From the NCBI RefSeq assembly GCF_048569485.1, contig NW_027442066.1, forward strand, positions 186,001-250,000: a stretch of DNA of 64,000 nucleotides, in the 5' to 3' direction. Origin of the DNA: Anomaloglossus baeobatrachus (taxonomy: Eukaryota; Chordata; Amphibia; Anura; Aromobatidae). The notes under the pieces were generated by a model. It did no database searches. It worked only from the letters and a program-made list of their open reading frames with translations, and had not been told where the DNA came from. Positions 1 through 11,130 of the stretch are shown here, in pieces. The translations under genes and the position numbers were made by a program. Position 1 is the stretch's first letter, and every line of letters begins with the position of its first letter.

Positions 1-292
1 TTGTCCACGGTAAGTAGTAGACATCTTACTTTTGCTGGTAGATGGTCTATCTTCAGCAGATGATAATGGAGCTTTGCCACTTTCCCCACAGACAAAACCT
101 TTTTTGCCTTTTCCACCACGCCTCTTCCCCTTTCCACCAGCATCTGTCATTTTGCCACTCATGTTGATTGCGACAAGATTGTGGACTGAAAATGTGGTAG
201 TAAAAATTGAGAGGTGGTGAAGATTGCAGTGGTGGTCTAGCTTTATTAACAGCAGAATAATAAAGAATAAATATCCCTGACAATGCAACTTA
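1..292 (-). pseudogene. hAT transposase 5' end, inverted partial copy
   Basis: Reading leftward, this is a near-identical copy of the 5' untranslated region and first codons of the transposase at 6,703. The ATG lies at 162-160 and the encoded protein starts MSGKMTDAGGKGKRRGGKGK, a basic Gly/Lys-rich N-terminus. The rest of the gene lies outside the window to the left. It directly continues the inverted 138-bp array, so the pair forms the mirror image of 3,100-6,860. Confidence 0.85.
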
Positions 293-2491
293 TTTATAAT
301 GAGTTGGAGTGTGCAACGCAGGCAGATGCGCTCTGCAAATGTCTTGGCACTAGTGGGACTATAGCAAAGTCCAATAGCCACGTATAGGATGCCACTAGGT
401 ACACTGAGTGTTTGCTAGTATAATGGCTAAGTTAAAATTAGTTGGAGTGTGCAACGCAGGCAGATGCGCTCTGCAAATGTCTTGGCACTAGTAGGACTAT
501 AGCAAAGTCCAATAGCCACGTATAGGATGCCACTAGGTACACTGAGTGTTTGCTAGTATAATGGCTTACTTATAATTAGTTGGAGTGTGCAATGCAGGCA
601 GATGTGCTCTGCAAATGTCTTGGCACTAGTGGGACTATAGCAAAGTCCAATAGCCACGTATAGGATGCCACTAGGTACACTGAGTGTTTGCTAGAATAAT
701 GGCTAAGTTAAAATTAGTTGGAGTGTGCAACGCAGGCAGATGCGCTCTGCAAATGTCTTGGCACTAGTGGGACTATAGCAAAGTCCAATAGCCACGTATA
801 GGATGCCACTAGGTACACTGAGTGTTTGCTAGTATAATGGCTTACTTATAATTAGTTGGAGTGTGCAACGCAGGCAGATACGCTCTGCAAATGTCTTGGC
901 ACTAGTGGGACTATAGCAAAGTCCAATAGCCACGTATAGGATGCCACTAGGTACACTGAGTGTTTGCTAGTATAATGGCTTACTTATAATTAGTTGGAGT
1001 GTGCAACGCAGGCAGATGCGCTTTGCAAATGTCTTGGCACTAGTGGGACTATAGCAAAGTCCAATAGCCACAGATAGGATGCCACTAGGTACACTGAGTG
1101 TTTGCTAGTATAATGGCTTACTTATAATTAGTTGGAGTGTGCAACGCAGGCAGATGCGCTCTGCAAATGTCTTGGCACTAGTGGGACTATAGCAAGGTCC
1201 AATAGCCACGTATAGGATGCCACTAGGTACACTGAGTGTTTGCTAGTATAATGGCTTACTTATAATTAGTTGGAGTGTGCAACGCAGGCAGATGCGCTCT
1301 GCAAATGTCTTGGCACTAGTGGGACTATAGCAAAGTCCAATAGCCACGTATAGGATGCCACTAGGTACACTGAGTGTTTACTAGTATAATGGCTTACTTA
1401 TAATTAGTTGGAGTGTGCAACGCAGGCAGATGCGCTCTGCAAATGTCTTGGCACTAGTGGGACTATAGCAAGGTCCAATAGCCACGTATAGGATGCCACT
1501 AGGTACACTGAGTGCTTGCTAGTATAATGGCTTACTTATAATTAGTTGGAGTGTGCAACGCAGGCAGATGCGCTCTGCAAATGTCTTGGCACTAGTGGGA
1601 CTATAGCAAAGTCCAATAGCCACGTATAGGATGCCACTAGGTACACTGAGTGTTTGCTAGTATAATGGCTTAGTTTAAAAAAGTTGGAGTGTGCAATGCA
1701 GGCAGACGTGCTCTGCAAATGTCTTTGCACTAGTGGGACTATAGCAAAGTCCAATAGCCACAGATAGGATGCCACTAGGTACACTGAGTTTTTGCTAGTA
1801 TAATGGCTTACTTATAATTAGTTGGAGTGTGCAACGCAGGCAGATGCGCTCTGCAAATGTCTTGGCACTAGTGGGACTATAGCAAGGTCCAATAGCCACG
1901 TATAGGATGCCACTAGGTACACTCAGTGTTTGCTAGTATAATGGCTTACTTATAATTAGTTGGAGTGTGCAACGCAGGCAGATGCGCTCTGCAAATGTCT
2001 TGGCACTAGTGGGACTATAGCAAGGTCCAATAGCCACGTATAGGATGCCACTAGGTACACTGAGTGTTTGCTAGTATAATGGCTTACTTATAATTAGTTG
2101 GAGTGTGCAACGCAGGCAGATGCGCTCTGCAAATGTCTTGGCACTAGTGGGACTATAGCAAAGTCCAATAGCCACAGATAGGATGCCACTAGGTACACTG
2201 AGTGTTTGCTAGTATAATGGCTTACTTATAATTAGTTGGAGTGTGCAACGCAGGCAGATGCGCTCTGCAAATGTCTTGGCACTAGTGGGACTATAGCAAG
2301 GTCCAATAGCCACGTATAGGATGCCACTAGGTACACTGAGTGTTTGCTAGTATAATGGCTTACTTATAATTAGTTGGAGTGTGCAACGCAGGCAGATGCG
2401 CTCTGCAAATGTCTTGGCACTAGTGGGACTATAGCAAGGTCCAATAGCCACGTATAGGATGCCACTAGGTACACTGAGTGTTTGCTAGTAT
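293..2491 (-). repeat. 138-bp tandem array, inverted orientation, about 16 units
   Basis: About 16 head-to-tail units of 138 bp, the reverse complement of the units at 3,100-6,570. Units differ by scattered substitutions (for example the CACGTATAGG and CACAGATAGG variants) and one variant unit near 1,670-1,790 carries the TTTAAAAAAG linker. The array ends abruptly at an ATAATATAAT junction with a fragment of another hAT subfamily. It is the leader satellite of a hAT element whose coding part starts at 162 and runs out of the window. Confidence 0.95.
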
Positions 2492-2739
2492 AATATAATA
2501 TAATTCCCATTGTAAGGAAGTGGGTCTATTTTAGTATAGCCCTTAGGCAGGGCAGCCAAAAATTGGGAGGCTCCACGTTGTCCCTGCATAGAGACGTGCA
2601 TGAGGGCCTCAAAACATTGTTCCCATTGCAAAGGAGCGGGTCTCCTGTCGTTGTAATGTCCATTCTGCAAAGAATGGGCGAAAAAATTTACCACTGGGGG
2701 TATACCTGAAACAAAGGCCTAACTCTTGTAACGGTCATC
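2492..2739 (-). mobile_element. Fragment of 3' UTR of the 49.8-53.2 kb hAT subfamily
   Basis: The reverse complement matches 51,024-51,270 closely, including the start of the 118-bp array of that subfamily. The match stops at GATGACCGTTACAAG, where the leader of the main element begins. It acts as the short spacer between the two head-to-head hAT 5' regions and explains why the main element lacks a visible 5' terminal inverted repeat. Confidence 0.85.
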
Positions 2740-3099
2740 CCTGCATTATAAAACCGGACATTTTCTTCACGGACGCCATTATCTGCCTTCTGCGTCTTTG
2801 GTGTCAGACATCACTGTCGCAGCTCCGTCCTCCTGAGTCCTATAGCCGATACAGCTGTATGCGCTGCATACACAGCGTTAGACAGCATAGGGAGAGCACT
2901 TTATAGCAGTCCTTTTAAGGGCTCAAATCGGCAGGGTCAGAGAGCCATAGGTGACAGGTCCTGCAAACAGCAACAGCATCTGTGTAGCCAAGGTCAGGGA
3001 TTTCCTCCCTGCATTTCACCATTAGGAGGGAATAGAAAGGCAGGCTTCCATTCCTCTACCCAGAGCACCACAATCCTGCCACTGTACCCTCCTGTCCTC
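2740..3099 (+). promoter_or_regulatory. hAT leader with TATA box
   Basis: TATAAAA lies at 2,747-2,753, followed by a unique leader of about 340 bp before the first 138-bp unit. The same leader, about 97% identical by eye, starts the nested element at 10,773. Conservation of the TATA and leader at the start of two elements suggests that this is the transposase promoter and first transcribed region. That role is inference. Confidence 0.6.
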
Positions 3100-6000
3100 T
3101 GCACACTCCAACTCATTATAACTAAGCCATTATACTAGCAAACACTCAGTGTACCTAGTGGCATCCTATCTGTGGCTATTGGACTTTGCTATAGTCCCAC
3201 TAGTGCAAAGACATTTGCAGAGCACGTCTGCCTGCATTGCACACTCCAACTTTTTTAAACTAAGCAATTTTACTAGCAAACACTCAGTGTACCTAGTGGC
3301 ATCCTATACGTGGCTATTGGACTTTGCTATAGTCCCACTAGTGCCAAGACATTTGCAGAGCGCATCTGCCTGCGTTGCACACTCCAACTAATTTTAACTT
3401 AGCCATTATACTAGCAAACACTCAGTGTACCTAGTGGCATCCTATACGTGCCTATTGGACTTTGCTATAGTCCCACTAGTGCCAAGACATTTGCAGAGCG
3501 CATCTGCCTGTGTTGCACACTCCAACTAATTATAAGTAAGCCATTATACTAGCAAACACTCAGTGTACCTAGTGGCATCCTATCTGTGGCTATTGGACTT
3601 TGCTATAGTCCCACTAGTGCAAAGACATTTGCAGAGCACGTCTGCCTGCATTGCACACTCCAACTTTTTTAAACTAAGCAATTTTACTAGCAAACACTCA
3701 GTGTACCTAGTGGCATCCTATACGTGGCTATTGGACTTTGCTATAGTCCCACTAGTGCCAAGACATTTGCAGAGGGCATCTGCCTGCGTTGCACACTCCA
3801 ACTAATTATAAGTAAGCCATTATACTAGCAAACACTCAGTGTACCTAGTGGCATCCTATCTGTGGCTATTGGACTTTGCTATAGTCCCACTAGTGCAAAG
3901 ACATTTGCAGAGCACGTCTGCCTGCATTGCACACTCCAACTTTTTTAAACTAAGCAATTTTACTAGCAAACACTCAGTGTACCTAGTGGCATCCTATACG
4001 TGGCTATTGGACTTTGCTATAGTCCCACTAGTGCCAAGACATTTGCAGAGCGCATCTGCCTGCGTTGCACACTCCAACTAATTATAAGTAAGCCATTATA
4101 CTAGCAAACACTCAGTGTACCTAGTGGCATCCTATCTGTGGCTATTGGACTTTGCTATAGTCCCACTAGTGCCAAGACATTTGCAGAGCGCATCTGCCTG
4201 CGTTGCACACTCCAACTAATTATAAGTAAGCCATTATACTAGCAAACATTCAGTGTACCTAGTGGCATCCTATACGTGGCTATTGGACCTTGCTATAGTC
4301 CCACTAGTGCCAAGACATTTGCAGAGCGCATCTGCCTGCGTTGCACACTCCAACTAATTATAAGTAAGCCATTATACTAGCAAACACTCAGTGTACCTAG
4401 TGGCATCCTATACGTGGCTATTGGACCTTGCTATAGTCCCACTAGTGCCAAGACATTTGCAGAGCGCATCTGCCTGCGTTGCACACTCCAACTAATTATA
4501 AGTAAGCCATTATACTAGCAAACACTCAGTGTACCTAGTGGCATCCTATCTGTGGCTATTGGACTTTGCTATAGTCCCACTAGTGCCAAGACATTTGCAG
4601 AGCGCATCTGCCTGCGTTGCACACTCCAACTAATTTTAACTTAGCCATTATACTAGCAAACACTCAGTGTACCTAGTGGCATCCTATACGTGGCTATTGG
4701 ACTTTGCTATAGTCCCACTAGTGCCAAGACATTTGCAGAGCGCATCTGCCTGCGTTGCACACTCCAACTAATTATAAGTAAGCCATTATACTAGCAAACA
4801 CTCAGTGTACCTAGTGGCATCCTATCTGTGGCTATTGGACTTTGCTATAGTCCCACTAGTGCAAAGACATTTGCAGAGCACGTCTGCCTGCATTGCACAC
4901 TCCAACTTTTTTAAACTAAGCAATTTTACTAGCAAACACTCAGTGTACCTAGTGGCATCCTATACGTGGCTATTGGACTTTGCTATAGTCCCACTAGTGC
5001 CAAGACATTTGCAGAGGGCATCTGCCTGCGTTGCACACTCCAACTAATTATAAGTAAGCCATTATACTAGCAAACACTCAGTGTACCTAGTGGCATCCTA
5101 TCTGTGGCTATTGGACTTTGCTATAGTCCCACTAGTGCAAAGACATTTGCAGAGCACGTCTGCCTGCATTGCACACTCCAACTAATTATAAGTAAGCCAT
5201 TATACTAGCAAACACTCAGTGTACCTAGTGGCATCCTATACGTGGCTATTGGACTTTGCTATAGTCCCACTAGTGCCAAGACATTTGCAGAGCGCATCTG
5301 CCTGCGTTGCACACTCCAACTAATTATAAGTAAGCCATTATACTAGCAAACACTCAGTGTACCTAGTGGCATCCTATCTGTGGCTATTGGACTTTGCTAT
5401 AGTCCCACTAGTGCAAAGACATTTGCAGAGCACGTCTGCCTGCATTGCACACTCCAACTTTTTTAAACTAAGCAATTTTACTAGCAAACACTCAGTGTAC
5501 CTAGTGGCATCCTATACGTGGCTATTGGACTTTGCTATAGTCCCACTAGTGCCAAGACATTTGCAGAGGGCATCTGCCTGCGTTGCACACTCCAACTAAT
5601 TATAAGTAAGCCATTATACTAGCAAACACTCAGTGTACCTAGTGGCATCCTATCTGTGGCTATTGGACTTTGCTATAGTCCCACTAGTGCAAAGACATTT
5701 GCAGAGCATGTCTGCCTGCATTGCACACTCCAACTTTTTTAAACTAAGCAATTTTACTAGCAAACACTCAGTGTACCTAGTGGCATCCTATCTGTGGCTA
5801 TTGGACTTTGCTATAGTCCCACTAGTGCCAAGACATTTGCAGAGCGCATCTGCCTGCGTTGCACACTCCAACTAATTATAAGTAAGCCATTATACTAGCA
5901 AACACTCAGTGTACCTAGTGGCATCCTATACGTGGCTATTGGACTTTGCTATAGTCCCACTAGTGCCAAGACATTTGCAGAGCGCATCTGCCTGCGTTGC

Positions 6001-6572
6001 ACACTCCAACTAATTATAAGTAAGCCATTATACTAGCAAACATTCAGTGTACCTAGTGGCATCCTATACGTGGCTATTGGACCTTGCTATAGTCCCACTA
6101 GTGCCAAGACATTTGCAGAGCGCATCTGCCTGCGTTGCACACTCCAACTAATTATAAGTAAGCCATTATACTAGCAAACACTCAGTGTACCTAGTGGCAT
6201 CCTATACGTGGCTATTGGACCTTGCTATAGTCCCACTAGTGCCAAGACATTTGCAGAGCGCATCTGCCTGCATTGCACACTCCAACTAATTATAAGTAAG
6301 CCATTATACTAGCAAACACTCAGTGTACCTAGTGGCATCCTATACGTGGCTATTGGACTTTGCTATAGTCCCACTAGTGCCAAGACATTTGCAGAGCGCA
6401 TCTGCCTGCGTTGCACACTCCAACTAATTTTAACTTAGCCATTATACTAGCAAACACTCAGTGTACCTAGTGGCATCCTATACGTGGCTATTGGACTTTG
6501 CTATAGTCCCACTAGTGCCAAGACATTTGCAGAGCGCATCTGCCTGCGTTGCACACTCCAACTCATTATAAA
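3100..6572 (+). repeat. 138-bp tandem array, about 25 units
   Basis: About 25 units of exactly 138 bp. Two main unit types alternate irregularly: one with GCCAAGACATTTGCAGAGCG and an ACTAATTATAAGTAAGCC linker, and one with GCAAAGACATTTGCAGAGCA and an ACTTTTTTAAACTAAGC linker, which gives dimers of 276 bp. The length is a multiple of three, so units stay open in one frame and the array opens into the transposase frame from a GTG at 6,484. The array lies between the leader and the ATG, so it is in the 5' UTR or in a leader intron. Confidence 0.95.
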
Positions 6573-6702
6573 TAAGTTGCATTGTCAGGGATATTTATTC
6601 TTTATTATTCTGCTGTTAATAAAGCTAGACCACCACTGCAATCTTCACCACCTCTCAATTTTTACTACCACATTTTCAGTCCACAATCTTGTCGCAATCA
6701 AC
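6573..6702 (+). promoter_or_regulatory. hAT 5' UTR with a possible 3' splice site
   Basis: This is unique sequence between the array and the transposase ATG at 6,703. A pyrimidine-rich stretch (about 6,641-6,677) ends in TTTTCAG at 6,679, a good match to a 3' splice site 23 bases before the ATG. If it is used, the whole 138-bp array would be spliced out as a leader intron. I see no strong GTAAG donor in the leader, so this is only suggested. Confidence 0.35.
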
Positions 6703-9700
6703 ATGAGTGGCAAAATGACAGATGCTGGTGGAAAGGGGAAGAGGCGTGGTGGAAAAGGCAAAAAAGGTTTTGTCTGTGGGGAAAGTGGCAAAGCTCCATT
6801 ATCATCTGCTGAAGATAGACCATCTACCAGCAAAAGTAAGATGTCTACTACTTACCGTGGACAATCCGATGTGCTCCCTTTTTTACGGACACGAACAACA
6901 GGAAGAAAGGTAGATGATGGGCAAAAAAGGAAAATGCTTGAATGGATCTCAAGTGGTCCAACAAGTGCCCTCTCAGCCACTTCAAGTACCGCATCCAAAA
7001 AACACCAGTCCTCTGAGTTGTCATCCCAATCACACTTGATTTCTCCCAGCTCTGAAGTCTCCATCAGCCCTGCACAGTATGGTGGAACTGAGATGGCTGA
7101 GTCTGCAGAGCTGTTCAGTCACACTATAGCCTGGGAATCAGAGGTCTGCTCCCAAGCTACAGTGAATACAGAACAGGAAATGGTCTGCAGTGATGCCCAG
7201 AACCTTTGTGACTCTGATTCAGGCTGTGAGGACCAAGTTTCTGAGCATAATGTTGACCCTTTGTCACAAACTGTAACACCTGTGGTTATAGACAATGAGG
7301 AACATACTGATGAAGATGAGACGCAGATACCCGATTGGGATGACAACTTAAATATTCGGTCAGGGCAAGAAGAGGCTCGGTCTGAGGGGGAGGGGAGTGC
7401 AAACACAACAATTGATGATGAAGTTCTAGATCCCACCTACTGTCAACCCCCAGTCAGGCACTCGAGGAGGTCAACAGAGGCGGTGGAGGAGGATGCAACC
7501 GACGACGAAGTTACCTTGCGCCTTCCTGGACAGAGTCGGAGCACTGGTAGCACGTCTACAACTGCATCCTCAGCCACCACTCTGCCTATGAGCATTATTC
7601 GGGGTGGATCAACAGGTCGCATGGCCTCTAAGCCTTGCCTAGCCTGGTCCTTTTTTGACATAGAAAAAGATCGCCCAAATCATGTGATATGTAAAATTTG
7701 TCATGATTCTCTTAGTAGAGGTCAAAACCTCAGCACTTTGACAACTTCTTCCATGAATCGTCACATGAATAAATATCATAGGTCCCGGTAGGAAGCTCAC
7801 TGTGCTGCAATGCTGCAAGAGCGAACCATCCACCGCCCGCCCCTTCCAGTGCATCCGCGCGCTCTTCATCTTCTAGGACTGTGGGGACAGCTGTCACACC
7901 TGTTTTTCCACGCCAAACTTCCACCACTGTAACCGCAACAGGCAGTTTGCTTGTAAGGTCGTCAGTTGGTTTGGAAGGGGAAACAAGTGAGTGTGTACAG
8001 CTCTCTCAGACATCGATAGCACCAACGTTGGATGAAGGCAACATCATGTCTCCGCCTGCACTTTCCTCACAAACCTGCATTTTTCCAGGGACACCCTACT
8101 CAACACCGTCTACACACAGCAGCCAGATCTCTGTCCCTCAGATGTGGTCAAATAAAAGGCCACTTCCTCCGACCCATGACAAAGCTAAGAGGTTGACTCT
8201 ATCCCTCTGTAAGCTGTTGTCTACCGAAATGCTGCCTTTCCGCCTAGTGGACACACAGGATTTTAGAGACCTTATGTCTGTCGCTGTGCCCCAGTACCAG
8301 ATGCCTAGTCGCCACTACTTCTCTAAGAAAGGTGTGCCCGCGCTACACCAGCATGTCGCACACAACATCACCGCTTCCTTGAGAAACTCTGTGTGTGAAC
8401 GGGTGCATTTCACCACCGATACTTGGACCAGTAAGCATGGACAGGGACGTTACATGTCGCTGACTGGGCACTGGGTAACTATGGTGATAGATGGTGAAGG
8501 GTCTGCTGCACAAGTCTTGCCGTCCCCACGACTTGTGTGTCAATCCTCTGTCTGTCCAAGTTCCTCCACAGCTTCTGCATCCTCCACCTCATCTGGGTCC
8601 TCCACCTCCGCCCCAAGCCTGCCTGGTCAGGCCACCAGCGTTCTCACTGCGCAGAAGGAATCACGCACGCCTCATTACTATGCTGGCAGCAGAGCGCAAC
8701 GGCATCAGGCGGTCTTTAGCTTGACATGTCTTGGGAATAAGAGTCACACAGCTGAGGAGTTGTGGTCAGCTCTGCGGTCCGAGTTTAATAAATGGTTGTC
8801 TCCACTCAACCTGCAGCCTGGTAAGGCCGTGTGCGACAATGCTGCAAACCTGGGTGCGGCACTTCGCCTGGGCATTGTGACACACGTACCTTGTATGGCT
8901 CACGTGTTGAACCTTGTCGTCCAGCAATTTTTAACACACTATCCCGGCCTAGATGGCCTTCTGAACAGGGCACGAAAACTGTCAGCTCACTTCCGCCGTT
9001 CAAGCGCCGCAGCAGAGCGACTTGCATCGCTCCAGAAGTCTTTCGGCCTGCCGGTTCATCGCCTGAAATGCGATGTGGCGACACGCTGGAATTCAACTCT
9101 CCACATGTTACAGCGACTGTGGCAGCACCGCAGAGCCCTGGTGCAATACGTCATGACGTATAGCCTGGGCCAACGAGATGCAGAGGTGGGGCAGATCACC
9201 CTGATGGAGTGGTCTCAGATCAAGGACCTATGCACCCTTCTGCACAGTTTCGACATGGCGACGAATATGTTTAGCTCTGACAATGCCATTATCAGCATGA
9301 CGATTCCAGTCATTTACATGCTGGAGCACACGCTAAACACTATTCGGAGTCAGGGGGTGGGACAACATGAAGGGGAGGGACTACAGGAGGATTCATATGC
9401 GCAAGGGACAACAACATCACCAAGGTCCAGACGTTCATCATCACCAACGCAGCAGGCATGGGACCATGGGGAACAGGGATCGACAAGGGCGCATAGTAGC
9501 AGGCGAAATGTTGAGCAAGGTGCAGGAGAACATGAAGAAATGGAGGACGAACTGTCCATGGACATGGAAGACTCAGCGGATGAGGGAGACCTTAGTCAAA
9601 TTTCAGTTGAAAGAGGTTGGGGGGAGATGTCAGAGGAAGAAAGAACGGGTAGCACCTCTATGCCACAAACACAGCGTGGACTTGGTCCGCATGGCTGCGC

Positions 9701-10340
9701 AAGACACATGAGTGCCTTTTTGTTGCACTACCTCCAACATGACAGTCGTATTGTCAAAATTAGAAGTGATGATGACTACTGGATTGCCACACTATTAGAT
9801 CCCCGGTACAAGTCCAAATTTTGTGACATAATTCCAGCCATAGAAAGGGACGCACGTATGCAGGAGTATCAGCAGAAGCTGTTACTCGATCTTAGCTCGG
9901 CTTTTCCACCAAACAACCGTGCAGGTGCAGGGAGGGAATCTCCCAGTTGTAACTTGACAAACATGGGACGGTCTCGTCATCTTCAACAGTCTACCCGTAC
10001 CAGTAGGACCGTATCTGGTGCCGGTAACAGCAATTTTATGGAATCTTTTCATAATTTTTTTAGACCCTCTTTTGCAAGGCCACCAGAGACAACAAGTCTG
10101 ACACATACTCAACGGCTGGAGAGGATGATACAGGAGTATCTCCAAATGAACATCGATGCCATGACTGTGCAACTGGAGCCTTGCTCCTTTTGGGCTTCAA
10201 ACCTAGAAAAATGGCCAGAGCTCTCCAGTTACGCCTTGGAGATTTTGTCGTGTCCAGCTGCCAGCGTTGTCTCTGAACGTGTATTCAGTGCTGCTGGGTG
10301 TGTGCTGACAGATAAGCGCACGCGTCTGTCCAGTGACAAT
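6703..10340 (+). pseudogene. hAT transposase, ZBED type, interrupted
   Basis: The gene encodes the DDE-type hAT transposase that would cut and paste this element. From the ATG there is a basic Gly/Lys-rich N-terminus, an acidic Ser/Thr-rich linker, a BED zinc finger (about 7,645-7,785, CKIC and MNRHMNKYH), then the RNase H-like core. First catalytic Asp is in TTDTWTSK (codon 8,418), second in CDNAANL (8,834), then the CMAH motif, the LLDPRYK motif (about 9,795) and the dimerisation region with catalytic Glu in SERVFS (10,274). An in-frame GTG at 6,484 lies in the satellite, so the ATG at 6,703, shared by the inverted copy, is the better start. Against the copy at 21.3-24.6 kb it has a TGG-to-TAG stop at 7,789 and a 4-bp loss near 7,818, and it is split at 10,340 by the nested unit. 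The last codons resume at 28,034. It is inactive as read. Confidence 0.93.
10333..10340. repeat. 8-bp target site duplication (left), GTGACAAT
   Basis: GTGACAAT is found immediately left of the TAGAGTTGAGCG terminus and again at 28,034-28,041, immediately right of the CTCATCTCTA terminus. An 8-bp duplication is the hallmark of hAT insertion. The target is the codons for LSSDN in the transposase gene. Confidence 0.9.
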
Positions 10341-10480
10341 TAGAGTTGAGCGCGGTTCGTGGTTCGTGGTTCTCCAGTTCGCGGCTTGAGTGATTTTGGG
10401 GCATGTTCTAGATCGAACTAGAACTCGAGCTTTTTGCAAAAGCTCGGTAGTTCTAGAAACGTTCGAGAACGGTTCTAGCA
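10341..10480 (+). repeat. hAT left terminal inverted repeat and subterminal palindrome
   Basis: The terminus TAGAGTTGAGCGCGGTTCG is followed by GGTTCGTGG repeats and by an imperfect hairpin from CTAGAAC (about 10,418) to GTTCTAG (about 10,456). Subterminal palindromes of this sort are typical transposase-binding regions in hAT elements; binding is inferred. Confidence 0.7.
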
Positions 10481-10772
10481 GCCAAAAAACAGCTAAATCA
10501 TAGCTTGGTTTCTGCTGTAATAGTGTAAGTCACTCTGTGAATCAAACTATTATCACATTTCAGTGTATAGTGTGCGTGAACAGCGCCTTCAGATCACTGC
10601 TGTTTCTATAATGGCGATCGCCATATTTTTTTTTTTTTTTCTTGTCTTCCTTCCCTAAGCGCGCGCGTCTTGTGGGGCGGGCCAGCATGTCAGCCAATCC
10701 CAGACACACACACAGCTAAGTGGACTTTGAGCCAGAGAAGCAACGGCATGTGTGATAGGATCTGCATGTCAC

Positions 10773-11130
10773 ATGTCCCTGCATTATAAAACCGGACATT
10801 TTCTTCACGGACGCCATTATCTGCCTTCTGCGTCTTTGGTGTCAGACATCACTGTCGCAGCTCCGTCTTCCTGAGTCCTATAGCCGATACAGCTGTATGC
10901 GCTGCATACACAGCGTTAGACAGCTTAGGGAGAGCACTTTATAGCAGTCCTTTTAAGGGCTCCAACCGGCAGGGTCAGAGAGCCATAGGTGACAGGTCCT
11001 GCAAACAGCAACAGCGTCTGTGTAGCCCAGGTCAGGGATTTCCTACCTGCATTTCACCATTAGGAGGGAATAGAAAGGCAGGCTTCCATTCCTCTACCCA
11101 GAGCACCACAATCCTGCCACTGTACCCTCT
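10773..11130 (+). promoter_or_regulatory. hAT leader with TATA box, second copy
   Basis: TATAAAA lies at 10,785-10,791. The segment matches 2,740-3,099 with roughly nine substitutions. Upstream (10,481-10,772) is sequence lost from the first element, including a T-run at 10,628 and a GC-rich stretch near 10,660, so this copy preserves the full distance from terminus to TATA of about 440 bp. Confidence 0.6.

Noticed and set aside
6484-6702. N-terminal extension of the transposase from GTG
   Set aside because: It reads through the last 138-bp unit and the untranslated leader; the ATG at 6,703 starts the conserved protein.
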